From Sorex araneus (taxonomy: Eukaryota > Chordata > Mammalia > Eulipotyphla > Soricidae), in contig NC_073308.1 of assembly GCF_027595985.1 (NCBI RefSeq), positions 12,611,011-12,675,010 on the forward strand: 64,000 nt of DNA. The letters are read 5' to 3'. The translations under genes and the position numbers were made by a program. Shown in pieces: positions 11,160 to 23,200 of this stretch (the first letter of the stretch is position 1; each line of letters starts with the position of its first letter). A model generated the notes under the pieces. The model was not told where the DNA came from, did no database searches, and saw only the letters and a list, made by a program, of their open reading frames with translations.

Positions 11160-11640
11160 CCTGTTTTTGGCATTTTTAATCGAATCACCATGAGATGCAG
11201 TTACAGACTTACAAACTTTCCTATGTTTCAATCATCTTATGACTGAATACCCATCCCTCTACCAGTGCCCATTCTCCACCACCACTGTGCCCAGTGATCC
11301 TCTTGCCACTGCCACCTCATCCTCAGCCCCTCCCTCCTCTGTGGCAAGCAGGTTCCCTTTTAGGCTCTCTCTCCTTTTGTGTGTTATGGTTTGCAATACA
11401 GATAGAAACTGGCCATCATGTTTTCTACTTTCAGCAAGTAGCTCCCATCCCCAGCAAGCTCATCATTAACGTAGTGGTCCTTTCCCTATCCCAGCTGTCT
11501 TTTCCCTCTGCATTTGTGGCCAGCTTCCAAGCATGCAGCGATCCTCCTGTCCCTTATCTCTATAACCATGGGTCTTAATCTCCCATTCTGTTAATTAATA
11601 TTCCACAAATGTGTGCAGTCAATCATTGTCTGTCCCAGAA
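11160..11640 (-). mobile_element. L1 3' end, antisense part of an inverted L1
   Basis: Antisense 3' UTR of the same type as 1203 and 24955 (AATCGAATCACCATGAGATG at about 11178). At about 11640 orientation flips to sense. Confidence 0.7.
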
Positions 11641-11800
11641 TCTGAAGTGCCCGAGAACAGATGTCTGTTTAAAGAAACTTTGGTATAGATACAGGATGGA
11701 ATACTAGATGCAGCTGTTAGAAAAGAGGATATCATGAAATTTGCATAGAACTAAATCAATATGGGAGTATCATGCTAAGTGAAATGAGTTCAACACCTTT
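11641..11800 (+). mobile_element. L1 3' region, sense part of an inverted L1
   Basis: CCCGAGAACAGATGTCTG onward parallels 47173-47330 in sense. Adjacent antisense and sense pieces of the same L1 region suggest a twin-priming inversion or a rearranged insertion. Confidence 0.6.
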
Positions 11801-12424
11801 TCTTGATATGGATATAAGCAGCTAACACTGTCTGCAATTAGAGTCCTTCTAAATTAGATACTCAAAAGTAAATTATCATCTCTTCTCCTGCAAGGAAAAA
11901 AATTTCACTGGGTGTCATTCCTGTCACAACTAAATAAGGCAAAGGTAACAACAGGTCTCACACAAATAGTATTCCTCGGACCACATTTCAGATTAAACTC
12001 ACTTGAAAATCTTGGTGCTAGTTTTTTGGAAAACACAATACCTTAAGCTTTTCTTGGGATAAATTTTGTTACAGATATATTTTTGCAAAATTCCCATTTA
12101 ATGTCTGCCACGGAAGAATTTTTCATTCAATGGTCAGTTAGGTGTAAATCAAGGAAGATTTTCAGGTTATTTATGTCATTTCTTATAAACATTTTCCTAT
12201 GTGAAGATAGGTAAAAATCGAAAGACTGAAATTTGCCTTAGGCCTGAAAAACTCCAAGGTCAGATTTTATGTTAGATCATAGAGTAGAAATGAACCTTAT
12301 ACGTATCTTTTAAATTTTATTTTTAGCACAAAACTAGTGATCATCTGTCAACTTCAAAGTGTGATAATATCCGCCAATTGGAAAATGTCCCATGATTTTC
12401 CACAAACTGTCACTGTATTTCTTT
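11801..12424. other. Intron-like sequence, no feature seen
   Basis: AT-rich DNA. A TTTTATTTTTAG acceptor-like site near 12326 precedes a short open stretch but lacks a fitting donor, so I do not call an exon. Confidence 0.45.
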
Positions 12425-12720
12425 TTTTTTTTTTAAATTGTATTGAATCACTGTGAGATGGTTTCATGGTTGGGTTACAATCTCACAATGATCAAACATC
12501 CATCCTTCCACCAGAGCACATTTCCCACCACCGATATCCCGGGTATACCCCCCAATTCCCAACCTCCCCCTGCCTCCATGGCAGACAATATTCCCCAAAC
12601 TCCCTCTCTACTTTTGGGCATTATGGCTTCCAACACAGACACTGAGAGGTCATCATGTTTGGTCCATTATCTACTTTCAGCACACGTCTCCCATCCTGAC
12701 TGATTCCTCCAGGCATCAGT
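12425..12720 (-). mobile_element. L1 3' end, antisense
   Basis: Poly-T then TTGTATTGAATCACTGTGAG and the C-rich 3' UTR, the same order as the other antisense L1 ends. Confidence 0.75.
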
Positions 12721-12954
12721 GTTCTTAGTGTCACTCTATTCTTCACAATGATAAAGTGATCCTTTTCTTACGATGTAATGAATATTAGTGTAAGAAGGAG
12801 TCAGAGAAATCATACACAGGATATGGCAATGCCTTGGAGCAGCTGATCACTTTCAATCCTGGTCACTAGATAGCAGCCGCAAGAGATACCAAGAGAAACC
12901 CTGAGTAGCTCGCTAAGATTGAGCTTGAACACTTGTGTGTTGAAAGAGGAAGGG

Positions 12955-13130
12955 AAAGAAGTAAGGAAAGGAGGGAGGGATGGAGCTAGTGCAGGAAGGT
13001 GGGCGGTAAAAAAGGAGAAGTAGGAAGAAAAAGGAGGAGGAGGAGGACAAGGATGAGGATGAGGATGAGGAGGGAGGGAAGAGAAAAGTAAGAAAGGGAA
13101 GGGAAAGAGGGGCAGAAGAGGAGAGGAAAA
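12955..13130 (+). repeat. Purine-rich low-complexity tract
   Basis: About 175 bases almost entirely A and G, with GGA and ATGAGG runs near 13035-13075. No coding character. Confidence 0.8.
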
Positions 13131-13407
13131 TAAAGATTGAGATTTATAAAGATCAGTGATAGTAAATCTTAACTATGACTGGATAGAAAGAGTTGTTCAT
13201 CATGTATATAAACCAGCTAGAAGAATGAGGACTGAGGGCTAAGAATGAGAGAGAGGCATTATGCAAATAAGCACAGAAGTAATATGAAGATTTAATAAGA
13301 GTCAAGGGTAGCTTTCTTAAAGAAATATAGATATAGTAAACAGGTTCATATTTATATGAATGGCAAATACCTAATTAAAGGAGTGAAATAAGCAGAGACC
13401 TCATTTC

Positions 13408-13650
13408 TGTTATCCCGTTGCTCATCAATTTGTTCGACCAGGCACCAGTAACGTCTCTCATTGAGAGACTTATTGTTACTGTTTTTTGCATATCCAATAC
13501 GCACGAGTAGCTTGCCAGGCTCTGCCATGGGAGCTAGATACTCTCAGTAGCTTGCCGGGCTCTCCAAGAGGGAGGAGGAATGGAGTTCAGGTCGCCCGCG
13601 TTAAAGGTGAACGCCCAACGTTGTGCTATCGCTCCAATCCCATTTCTCTT
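13408..13650 (-). mobile_element. Composite SINE, antisense, near full length
   Basis: Tail (TGTTATCCCGTTGCTCATC), middle (GCTTGCCAGGCTCTGCC), and head (TGTGCTATCGCTCCAATCCC) all present in reverse order. This copy links the tRNA-like head to the RTE-derived tail. Confidence 0.85.
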
Positions 13651-13805
13651 ATGACTATTTTATTAAAATATTACATATATACAACTAGAAATGTTTTCGG
13701 TTGATAACCAAAATTGTGTTCATAGATAATATGTATTACTGTTCATTTTATTATATCATGAAATGTGAATTTTGCAGTAGCTCTCTGAACCAAATTTCTT
13801 CCTCT

Positions 13806-14062
13806 ACTTTCCTTCCTTCCTTCCTCCTTCCTTCCTTCCTTCCTTCCTTCCCTCCTTTCTTCCTTCCTTCCTTCCTTCCTTCCTTCCTTCCTTCCTTCCT
13901 TCCTTCCTTCCTTCCTTCCTTCCTTCCTTCCTTCCTTTCTTATTTTCTTCCTTCCTTCCTCCCTCCCTTCCTCCCTGCATCCCTTCCTTCCTTTCTTCCT
14001 TCCTTTCTTATTTTCTTCCTTCCTTCCTCCCTCCCTTCCTCCCTGCATCCCTTCCTTCCTTC
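13806..14062 (+). repeat. CCTT/CTTC microsatellite with a 68-bp minisatellite at its 3' end
   Basis: A long run of CCTT units from about 13806 to 13935. It is followed by two near-identical 68-base blocks beginning at 13936 and 14004, each containing TTTCTTATTTTC and CCCTGCATCCC. Long open frames on both strands here are repeat artefacts. Confidence 0.9.
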
Positions 14063-14445
14063 TATACTTCATTCTCTAATGCTCTGGAAGTATCAGCCAA
14101 AGGGTAAAGGTGATAAGGCAATCAAAACCCTCAAACAAGTGATCACAGAGTTCTAAGTCAGAGCTTGGGAAAGAAAGACAGAAAGAGGTCCAGAGGACTG
14201 CAGTACATATCTTTAGGCCTCTGCCACCATGCCCATACCACATTCCTGCCAATTGTCTGACTTACAGGCACCGCTCTATGTCAGGATTTCCCAGTTATTC
14301 CTGAGAAATATTCCTGAGAAATCCTGCTCCTTCTGCCACTAGCCTACAAATATCAAGAGTCCGGTATCATCCAACCCACCACGCCCTTCTAGCTTGGTTT
14401 CTGAGTTCTCTTTTACTCATCCAACTCTTTGTTAAAGGTGACCAG

Positions 14446-14873
14446 TGTGGCGCCCTCTTAAGGGACTGTTTGGTTCTCAGTACTGGTATCTGGTGAACAC
14501 CCCACTGTAGGGAGCTATTTTACAATCCTGGCTATTATCTTCAAGTAAGACAGAGCCTGGCTCTCAAACAGGGGCCTACTTAAAATACCTGTAACAAGGA
14601 TGCCATTGCTGACCCCACTGACCCTACTGTTCGGCCATTGTTTACACTAGCCGATACCTGTGCCTGACATAATAGATAAACATGTCACAATATGTGATTG
14701 ACTACTGCTTGTACGGGGTCCGGGCACACATACCATACCACTGCCTCCCAGCAGGCAAGTATAAATGCTGTAGCTGCCAGTGAATAAAGCTCGCTCTTTC
14801 CTCTTTCTTGTTGCTTTCTGTCTCTGCGTCTGTTCATTCGGCTGCGTCCCCTGGACAGGACGGGACCCTCACA
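14446..14873 (+). mobile_element. Solo LTR of an endogenous retrovirus (class not certain)
   Basis: Has the layout of an LTR: TGTG start, TATAAAT at 14760-14766, AATAAA at 14783-14788 followed by a CT-rich R/U5 region, and a CTCACA end. I find no clear target duplication, so the edges are approximate. Gammaretrovirus-like by appearance; no internal region is attached. Confidence 0.65.
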
Positions 14874-15178
14874 CCCCTCTGCCATAGATCTTTCTCTGTT
14901 GATTTCACACCTATGATTCCATTCTGCAGCATAATCACACATTTTGGGGTATACAGATACAGGTGTCTCCTGGGAAAATCAGACTGCCAGTGGATTGAAC
15001 TTCCTCTGTGATGTGTAGTTAGTAGTTTTCCTGCATTACATTCATGTGTGGAGGTTTGTGCTGGCTACAATTTCACCATTTTGTCAGAATTGGTGAAATT
15101 CGTCAAATTTCCATTCCATTAAGCGTTTTCAAGTGTACTTCAGTGATGTAATTATGAAAAGTATGTTCTTAATGTCAG

Positions 15179-15325
15179 GACCTGAGAGGTAGTACAGTGG
15201 TTAGGGGGCTAGCCTTGCATGCAGTCAACCCAGTTTCATGCCCTGACTTCCCATATTGCTTCCTGAGTGCAGAGCCAGGAGTTATCTCAGAGCATCACCA
15301 GGTGTGCCCCCCTAAATAAATGATG
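15179..15325 (+). mobile_element. tRNA-headed SINE, sense, old copy
   Basis: Head remnant GGTAGTACAGTGGTTAGGGG, then GAGCCAGGAGTTATCTCAG body and an A-rich end. Confidence 0.6.
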
Positions 15326-15329
15326 AAGT

Positions 15330-16570
15330 GAATATAGTACTAGCTTAATTTTAGAGCTAAAATTATTAAAAAATAAATCTTCCAGGAGAAATACATAGTT
15401 ATGCTTTCTAATAAAAGCCGCATGCAATCAACATTGTGGTTCGAATGAAAACCATACTTTGTAGTATTTGCGCATATAGCTATCAGTGATAGCTTGGTCA
15501 TGAAATTGTAACTGTCTGCAATTCAAGCAGTATTTTTAGGTTATTATAATTCAGTTTTTTCTCTATTTTATATATCATAGAGAATAAAAACTCTCACAAT
15601 TCTATGAATAAATAACTGCTTCACCTTTACAATGTAGCCCTTTAGTTTACATTTTAACGTCAGAAGGCTGTCTTCCATATATGAAAATTAATATTGAACT
15701 AAGTGTTTTCATTAGAATAAAATATATGTCATAACCATCTGATTACAAGCAATTTTACATTTATTCATAGATTCAGGAAAATAAATTGGCACGATTTCAT
15801 TAAAGCATATGATATAAACTTGAACAAATTGTTGATATGTGTATCTGAGATAGTCTGCCTTATTTTTCTCCCTCCATTTGGTGTGTATATATGCAAATAT
15901 ATACACATATATTAAACTTCAAAATGAGGAGTAGTGGGTGCTTTTGCAACATTTGAAAAACAGGTTGAATCGCTCCTACAGAATTTTTCTTCATAATATC
16001 ATCTGCACTCTTGAGTTAGATTTTTCTGAATCACCTGGGTGTCTCAACTTTCATATTTTGCATGTGAAGGCAGCATTGTCCCTGGTCATCTTGTTCATGC
16101 CTGTATATAATTTACACCTTAATGTCTACTACAAGCCATAATAGTGTACCCCTGAAACAGGAGGGGAGAACTTGAGTGCTCCTTGAAAACTTCATACCTC
16201 ACAATTCAACCAGGTCGTTATTGCCAGCGAATGTTGTTTTGTGTATACGATTAAATCATGTTGAAACACACTCTCCTACTGTTGATCCATTTGAGCTATA
16301 TTTCCAACACTGCCAAAGTCACCTTAGGGAAAGTGTCTGTGATTTTCGTGGCATGTTACTTTTGATCTTCTTTTCGTGCATTCCCGTCATCTGAAGAGGA
16401 ACACTCCTGTATTTGCATGTCTCTCTTGGTTTGCCTCTGACCTGTAGTTTCAACTCATCATTCCATTCCCACTGTCTCAGTGTCCCCAGTTGTTCTGGAA
16501 CCCTCCCTCCCCCACCTCTCCTTTTACTGTGCTGTTTCCTAACAATGTTTTGCTTATATTTCCCTTCCAG
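15330..16570. other. Intron-like sequence, no feature seen
   Basis: AT-rich unique-looking DNA. The last 60 bases become pyrimidine-rich and lead into the acceptor of exon E5. Confidence 0.45.
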
Positions 16571-16774
16571 GAGGCCCTTCACACCCCCTCCTCTACTGGT
16601 GGGCCTGAGGAAGAGGGTGTCGAAGAAAGGATGGAAAACAAGGATGAGAGGCAGGAGAGCTGTGGTGAAAAGGAGGCCCTTCACACCCCCTCCTCTACTG
16701 GTGGGCCTGAGGAAGACGGTGTCGAAGAAAGGATGGAAAACAAGGATGAGATGCAGAAGAACTGTGGTGACAAT
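16571..16774 (+). repeat. 102-bp tandem duplication inside E5
   Basis: Units 16571-16672 and 16673-16774 differ at only about eight positions by eye, so the duplication is recent. Confidence 0.9.
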
Positions 16775-16807
16775 TCTGGCGATTGTGCAACTGCGTCATT
16801 GGATGAA
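16571..16807 (+). CDS. Putative symmetric cassette exon E5 with an internal 102-bp duplication
   Basis: 237 nt behind acceptor TTTCCCTTCCAG, with donor GTAAGAG at 16808. It consists of two 102-bp direct repeats (16571 and 16673) plus 33 nt. Two frames are open throughout. The phase-0 frame is acidic (GGPEEEGVEERMENKDE). The phase-2 frame is basic and proline-rich (RPFTPPPLLVGLRK). Only the basic frame agrees with E4 (ends phase 2) and E6 (starts phase 2); the acidic frame has the more natural composition. Its length is a multiple of three, so inclusion or skipping keeps the downstream frame. Confidence 0.5.
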
Positions 16808-16879
16808 GTAAGAGAGGAAGGAGAAAGGGAAGGAGAGATGGGCTTGAATGAGTGAGCAGGGCGTTTCCACGGGGCGTTT

Positions 16880-17025
16880 CCACGGGTCGCTTGACAAGCT
16901 CGGCTGTGAGGGCGGGATACTCTCGGTAGCTCACCCGGCTCTCCGAGAGGGCTGAAGAATCGAACCCGGGTGGGCAGCGTGCAAGGCAAACGCCTACCTG
17001 CTGTGCTATTGTTCCAGCTAAAAAT
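16880..17025 (-). mobile_element. SINE, antisense, tail-truncated
   Basis: GGCGGGATACTCTCGGTAGC, GAATCGAACCCGGG, then the head reverse CTGTGCTATTGTTCCAGC. The far tail is missing. Confidence 0.8.
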
Positions 17026-17225
17026 AGTAACAACAAGCTTAAGGACTATAGGCAGTTCATCTTCTTTGAAGGTTGGATAGAACTCACCGTGGACTCATAT
17101 GGACCAGAACTATTGTGCTTGGGGAGATTCTCAATTGCTGCTTCCATTTTGTTACTTGTGATTAGCCAGTTTAAGCTTTCTACTTCCTTCGGTGTACTAC
17201 ATGATGCTAAGGATCTATCTATTTC

Positions 17226-19340
17226 TTCCAGGTTCTAGTCTAGCTCAAGAGCACAAAATTGTTCATAGGAACCTTTCATTATATTCTTAATTTTTGAAGG
17301 ACCCATGGTAATTTCTCTTCTCTCATCTCTGATATGACTTATTAGATGATTTTCTCTTTTTTTCCTTGTGAGTTTACATAAAGGTTTATCAATCTTATTT
17401 TCTTCTTTAAAGAAGTAGCTCCAGGATTCATTGATTCTTTGAATTGCTGTCTTGGGTCCTCTATTGTTGGTTAATGCTTTACTTTTTATTATTTTCCAAA
17501 TTCTGCAACTTTTGAGAATTGTTTTTCCTTCTCCAGGTTTTTGAGATGTGTGTTCATCTTGTTCATGTGGGCTTTTTCTTCTTTCTTCATGTAGACCTGC
17601 ATTGCTATGAATTTCCCCGTAGAACGGCTTCTGGTGAATTCTATAGATTCTGGTAGCTTGTGTCTTCATTCTGATCAGTTTTTATGAATCTTTTTATTTT
17701 TTATAATTTCCTCTTTGACCCAGTGATTTTTTAGCAGATTTTTTTTCAGCTTCCAGGTGTTGGAAGTTTTGCTCATCATCCTTCTTTGATTAATATCTAC
17801 TTCCACGGCATTTGTACAATTTCTGTGTTTGCAAATACATTTATGTTTGTTTTGTTCCTTAATATGCGAATGCCCTGTAGAATATTCCATGTGAATTAAA
17901 GAAGAATGTGCATTCTTGTTTGTGGGCACATTGAGCCCTGTATGTATCCAGCAGTCCTAGTTTTTTTAGCTCCTTTTTTGGACCCTTGTCTCTTTACTGA
18001 TAGTCTATCTAGTTGATCTAGTGGGCGAATTAGTGTGTTGAAGACACCCCCTACTAGTGTGTTTTCACCATTGTGTTTATGTAGGTTTGTGGGCAAAGTA
18101 CGTGAACTTTGCTGAGCCTTCATTTAGTGAATAGATATTGATAATATTATCTCCTGATTTATTAGTGTTCCCTTGACCAATTAGTAGTCTCATCATGAGC
18201 TCTCTTTCTTTCTTTATATTGAATGAAATTTGGTATGATAGGACTGTACCAGATTTTTTTGCCTCTTCTATTGGTGTGTATTACTATTTTGCATCCACTC
18301 ACATCTCACAATAAATAAACCACTCCCAATAAAGGCTGTATTTATCCTGAGAATTTAGGTGTGTTTCCTGTAGACAGCCAATCGATGGATTTTCTCTTCT
18401 CATCCATCCAGCAATTTTATGCCGTTTTTCTAGGTAAGTTCAGTCGTTGGCATTCAGAGAAATTATTAACAAAATGATCAGTGTTGCCCTGTGCGCTTGT
18501 GTGTGTGTGTGTTGTGCATGTGTGCATGCATGAATAATCCAGTGTTTTTGCAAGAGTCTATATATTTTTTCATAAGTGGCCTCTCAGTAAGTGCTACAGG
18601 ACTTGTTTAGTTGTTGAAAATGCTGCCAGCTCTTGCTTCTTATCCCTCCCTCAAGTTTCAATAAAAGCTTTGAAGGGTAGTCAACTCTAGGCTGGAAGTT
18701 TTTTTCAGCCAGTACTTTGAATATGTCATTCCTTTCTTTTCTGGCCTGTGGAATGTCATGTGAAAGGTCTTTTGCAGTTCTTTTCCTTTTCTCTGAGTTA
18801 TCTTCTTTCTTGCTGCTTTCAGTTGTGTGTTTTGTCATTTGATTTTACTGTTTTGATTACTGTGTGTCTTGGCGTTCTTTAGTTTGAGTCTACTTTGGAA
18901 CTCTTGAAGCCTCTTCAGTCTGTGCAGGAGTCTCTCTCAAGATAACAGGAGAGTTCTCAGTTGTTCTCTCTTGGACCTGCTGTTCTTCCCTGTTGCCCTT
19001 TTCCTCTCCTTTCGGTCGTCCTATATATTTCGCTTGCTATTATCTCTTCTATTTGATTTCTTTTCTTTTTTTCACTTTGTTGTTGGTGATGGCTAGTATT
19101 TTGTCTTCAATGTGCGTGTACGTCCTCTGTATGTTGAATTCTGTTGCTGTGACTTGCTATTGTATTTTGAAATTCCTCCAAGTGATTTGCCTGGACTGTT
19201 TGATACCCTGGATCAATTCATCTTGAAGTTGGTTGAAGTTTCTTCCAGTGACTGATTTAGTTCCATGGCCATTGTATGGAGAATTGATTTGAGTTTCTCA
19301 CTGATGATGAATAAGATGCCAACTATCTGAGATCTGATCT
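17226..19340 (-). mobile_element. L1 with ORF1 C-terminus and ORF2 endonuclease/linker region
   Basis: Minus-strand open pieces in order: 18584-18838 (ORF1 C-terminal domain, ERNDIFKVLAEKNFQPRVDY), then 18123-17896 and 17929-17675 (ORF2 endonuclease end), then 17669-17235 (ORF2 linker, NKIDKPLCKLTRKKRENHL). Frames are broken between pieces. The reverse transcriptase domain is absent because the 3' side stops near 17226. Not active. Confidence 0.8.
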
Positions 19341-21257
19341 AATTTGTTGCTTTTGAACAGGCAGTATTCTTTAAAATCTATTAGTCTAACAAGTCTGCCC
19401 CCTTACGATATGACTCAACTAGTCATGTAGTTCAGTCTCAAGTATACCCATTTGTTAAAATAGACATATTGAAGGAACTATAGAAGACCCAAGACACCTT
19501 GAAGTGGATGGGGATGACGGGGTGGTGTTGTCACTTCCACGCAGTTTTGGGCTTGCAAGGGATTTGAGAGGGGTCCTCTAGGTCCAGGGAATCCATGAAA
19601 AGAGTTGCTGATGGCAGGACAGAAGTCACAGGGCAGAATGCATTGCAGCACTTTTGAAACACCTGAATAATGTAAGAGGCAGCATCAATTTTCTGGGTCC
19701 TTGAATGTGTGCCCAGGGTTTGAGAGAGATTTTGGAGGAGCTCTCTTGTTCCAGGGTAACCAGAAATGGGTGACAGACTGAGATATTTAATATGCTTCAT
19801 GAAAATGGATGAACTAGCTATAATCACAAAACATGTGCTACAAAAAAAGATGTTTTCATTTGGGGCAATGATTTTTACTCCATTTGTTATGTAAATAGAA
19901 ATTACCTTATCACTGTCAGTGATTAGGAGAAAAAGAATAGCCAGATTAGACGTATTGAATATCATTCTCCCTTTTTAGAATAGCAACAATTTTCTCCAGA
20001 TAGTATTCTATTTCAAAAGAAGAGCTTTGGAAACAATATGAACACAAATATGCTTAGTAAAGGTTCACTGATAAGTACTTTATTCCAATAAAAAAGTACC
20101 ATTTTCGACTATTTCACATTTAACATTTAACACCATGAAGGAATAAAGGTTGTTGCAGAAGCAAATAGTCTCATGCTTTTTCAGATAGCTGCATCATTTT
20201 TTGTCAAAGAATTCTTGCCTTTTCAATAAGACTTCTTTGATATTTCTAAGTTTACACTAACATACTATGTAAGGTTTGGGGCAAGAACATTAGTGATAGA
20301 GTCAGAAGGTCTGGGGTGATGCCAGCAGTTTGCTTATGTTTTTAAACTTATCATTCCAGTAATAACAAACTCATTCTGGTGGAGTACTCAGTACCTAGCT
20401 AATGCAAGTGGTATGTAATTTACCACTTGATGGTTACCATTCTTGTAACTGATCATAAAACTGTGCTGGAGCGATAATTATCATTTCAAAACAAATTATT
20501 ATCAGCTGGATATGTTTGTAAAAACAAAAATGGTTATATATCTCTAGGATTTGTTAAATTGGTATTGGTACTTGCCATCTAATAAGGGGTGGTTGAATTT
20601 GTGTCTAGGAAGGATGGAGTGATTAGGGAAAGTCTTGAGTACTGAGGAAATACAGGAAGAGAAAGGTCAGGTTACTTATGATTGAGAAGGCCTTTGAAGT
20701 GACTACTTATATTCTAAGATGTTTTATATAATATAACATATATGTATATCTTCTGTGAGTAGAAGATTAGATATTAATATAAACATATTTATAAAACCTA
20801 AATGATATTTTTATATATATATATAAAATCTATATAAATATAAAACCTCTAGTTTTCAAAAGTAGGAAGAAAACCCTTCCATAACATGAATCTCCTACCT
20901 ATATACCCTTCTAGTTCTAACCAGCTAGTCTTATCTATGTGCCTAGTTCTTTGGGGGACTTCAAGGTCATGAGACTTAGCAAATTCTTTAGGGAAGAATG
21001 GCAAGTGGAATTGAATTTGTTGCCCAAGTAACATTCTATTTGGCAGGAGCATTATGCTTTCTATATAATGAAATTCATTACCTGAATTCAGTAGTCAGTG
21101 AAGGGTAGGTAAGAAGAAAAGAAGATGTATTGGTGATATTTTTGATACTACATGTGTGCATTCATTTATATATTACTAGTACATGATTTAATAATGAAGT
21201 ATTTTATCAAAAGGATGACATAAATATCCTTCTAAGTATTTATTGAACTAATTCAAG
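19341..21257. other. Intron-like sequence, no firm feature
   Basis: Mostly AT-rich. A 144-codon minus-strand open frame at 19531-19965 has no recognisable domain and I treat it as chance. An AT dinucleotide-rich stretch lies at about 20805-20845. Confidence 0.4.
20805..20845 (+). repeat. TA-rich microsatellite
   Basis: Short run of TATATA and ATATAAA units. Confidence 0.7.
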
Positions 21258-21354
21258 AGATATTGGATACCATTCCAAAGCTACCTGTGTTTCTGAAGGG
21301 CACAAAGAAATGTATGATAGATTAGAACATATGAAGAAAGAAGCAAAGATGAAA
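21258..21354 (+). CDS. Putative exon E6 of the coiled-coil gene, just upstream of the cassette array
   Basis: 97 nt with donor GTAAGTCAC at 21355. Start at 21258 (after CAAG) gives phase 2; start at 21260 (after AGAG) would give phase 1. It reads DIGYHSKATCVSEGHKEMYD then a basic helical run ending KKEAKMK in phase 0, which joins in frame to alpha-A at 21785. The acceptor lacks a good pyrimidine tract, which is the weak point. The helix-prone, Lys/Glu-rich text resembles the alpha modules in character. Confidence 0.5.
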
Positions 21355-21784
21355 GTAAGTCACAGTAGAAGTCATGTGTGTTAGTTAATTAATGAATTCA
21401 TGAGCTCATGAATTCATCCCTCAAACTTCTCCTCAAATTGTGAAAGTCAAGTGGGGGAAGAGAGAAGTTTCTTCTTAACTGAGAGGTTCCTTAAAGTTAA
21501 TCATGAAGGATCACTGTGAAACAATTCCAAAGCAACGAGAGTATACAATGACATGTTCAGGTGTATGAAAACAAAAAATAACAATTAAAATACACTTTTG
21601 CAATTTTGATGCTTTTCATCTGTTCTCGATTTTCTGAAAAATACAGGCTTTCGAGTTCTGACTCTAGGTCTCAGTGTAGATAACATTTTGTGGCCAAAGA
21701 GTTAATTTCAGAAGTTGACACTGTGTTTCGTGTGCCGTTCTGTTTATTTCTGCTATTACAAAAAACATTGTTTTATTCTTGCAG

Positions 21785-22089
21785 ATAAAACACTTCATGA
21801 AAGAGTCAGAAGATACATGTGTATCTGCATGCTTAACAGCAGAACCTTCCATATATTCAGAAAAATTAAAAGGCTTGCATCAACAGAAAATGCTGACGTT
21901 AGAAAACGTTGTCAGAGATGCAGAAGCAGAAGAAGAGAACAAAATGTACTTGGAATACAAAATAAAAGAACTTAATACATCTAAAATCACAGATGAATAT
22001 ACTGAAATATTAACATGCCATGAAGATGCTAGAAAAAGACTACAAGAAATATACATGTCCATTGGCGACTTTTCATTTAAGTTATCCAG
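21785..22089 (+). CDS. Cassette exon alpha-A, coiled-coil module
   Basis: 305 nt, 101 codons plus two bases, between acceptor TTTATTCTTGCAG and donor CAG/GTGAAT. Starts in phase 0 and ends in phase 2, as do B, C and D. The text is rich in Glu and Lys and helix-prone; the C-terminal third (DEYTEILTCHEDARKRLQEI, then FSFKLSR) is the part conserved among all four copies. The N-terminal half (starts IKHFMKESED) resembles alpha-C, not alpha-B. A TGA follows at once if the exon is not spliced. No signal peptide, membrane segment or known domain. Likely an intracellular structural or adaptor protein, by inference only. Confidence 0.7.
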
Positions 22090-22605
22090 GTGAATTTACT
22101 GACACTACCTATTGTTTCATTTATTTACATACAGATCACTTCAGACATGTAAGTGATGTATCCTCCCCTTCCCTCAGATGTTATTTTGCTAGACTTCTTG
22201 AAGCAGTTCTCCTCCCTATATCTAATCAGACTCCATCTTTACTAACATGAGTTTATTCTTCACCATAGTTTGTACTAGAGAGTTATTTTATTTTTAATAC
22301 AAATCAGTATGACATAAGGCTCTTAGAACAAAAGAGAAAAGTTTACAAACATTAAAATGGCACAAACTTCTTAGATTTGTGTCTCACATCACTGGCTTAA
22401 ATCATGTAAAATATGTTCTAATTGATCAGTTTATAAGCATCTTTAAATTTAATTTTTATTTGCTTTAGGCCCATGGAAATTCTAGGGGATACTTAGAAGA
22501 GTTAAGAGAGGTTAATAGAGCATCAAAAGTCAAGTGGAAATTATAACTGAATACCTGGCATCTGGAGCTCCAAAAAAATAAAACTTAGCAAGAATAAGAA
22601 TAAAA

Positions 22606-22795
22606 TGTAGGAGCTGGAGCCGTACACATCGGGTAGGGCATTTGGCTTGAACGCAGCTGACTCAGGTTCCATTCCCACCATTCCATATGGTCCTCCAAAC
22701 ACCTACAAGGTAATTCATCAGTGCATGAGCCAGGAGTAAGCCCAGTACATTACCAGGTTGGTCCAAGAGCAGAAGAGTAAATAAGTTACAAAAAA
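22606..22795 (+). mobile_element. SINE in unit A, sense, old
   Basis: GGAGCTGGAGCCGTACACAT head and an A-rich end. Orthologous copies sit at the same place in B, C and D, so the insertion predates the unit duplications. Confidence 0.75.
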
Positions 22796-23140
22796 AAACC
22801 TTATAAAAACAACAAAACATAATATAAAAACTTTAGGCAATTGATGAAAACTATGAAACCTGAACTCCCCACAGTGACTATCCCAGAAGATTTTGAAAAA
22901 AGATCTACAAAGAAACAAACAACTTTACCAAAGAATCACAAGTTTCAAAAGCATTGAAAAATAAACTAGCTATATAAATGAAGCAGGCAATAATAGAAAG
23001 CAAATAGAGCTTATTAAATTTAAGTTTGGTTTCATGAGGATAGCTTTACATCAAAGCAAACTAGGGAATATAATTTTGAAAATTGTTAGTAGGTGAATTC
23101 ACATTTTTAAATATTAGTCTAACTTATCTTCCATCTCTAT

Positions 23141-23189
23141 TATTATTATTATTGTTATTATTATTATTATTATTACTACTATTATTAAT
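23141..23189 (+). repeat. ATT trinucleotide repeat before beta-A
   Basis: Interrupted ATT run ending 11 bases before the beta acceptor AG; present with different lengths in all four units. Confidence 0.9.
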
Positions 23190-23200
23190 TTGCTTACTAG

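Noticed and set aside
12326..12392. Possible exon after TTTTATTTTTAG
   Set aside because: No good donor, and the phase that fits E4 gives an implausible text.
13701..14156. 151-codon plus-strand and 109-codon minus-strand open frames
   Set aside because: They translate the CCTT microsatellite; low-complexity Ser/Phe/Leu/Pro or Arg/Lys/Gly/Glu output only.
19531..19965. 144-codon minus-strand open frame
   Set aside because: No domain, no splice context and no relation to neighbouring features; its length is possible by chance in 64 kb.
9036..22089. Membership of the unnamed gene in the SYCP3/XLR or SIX6OS1 families
   Set aside because: Only loose resemblance in charge pattern and a few residues; no shared motif that I could defend.
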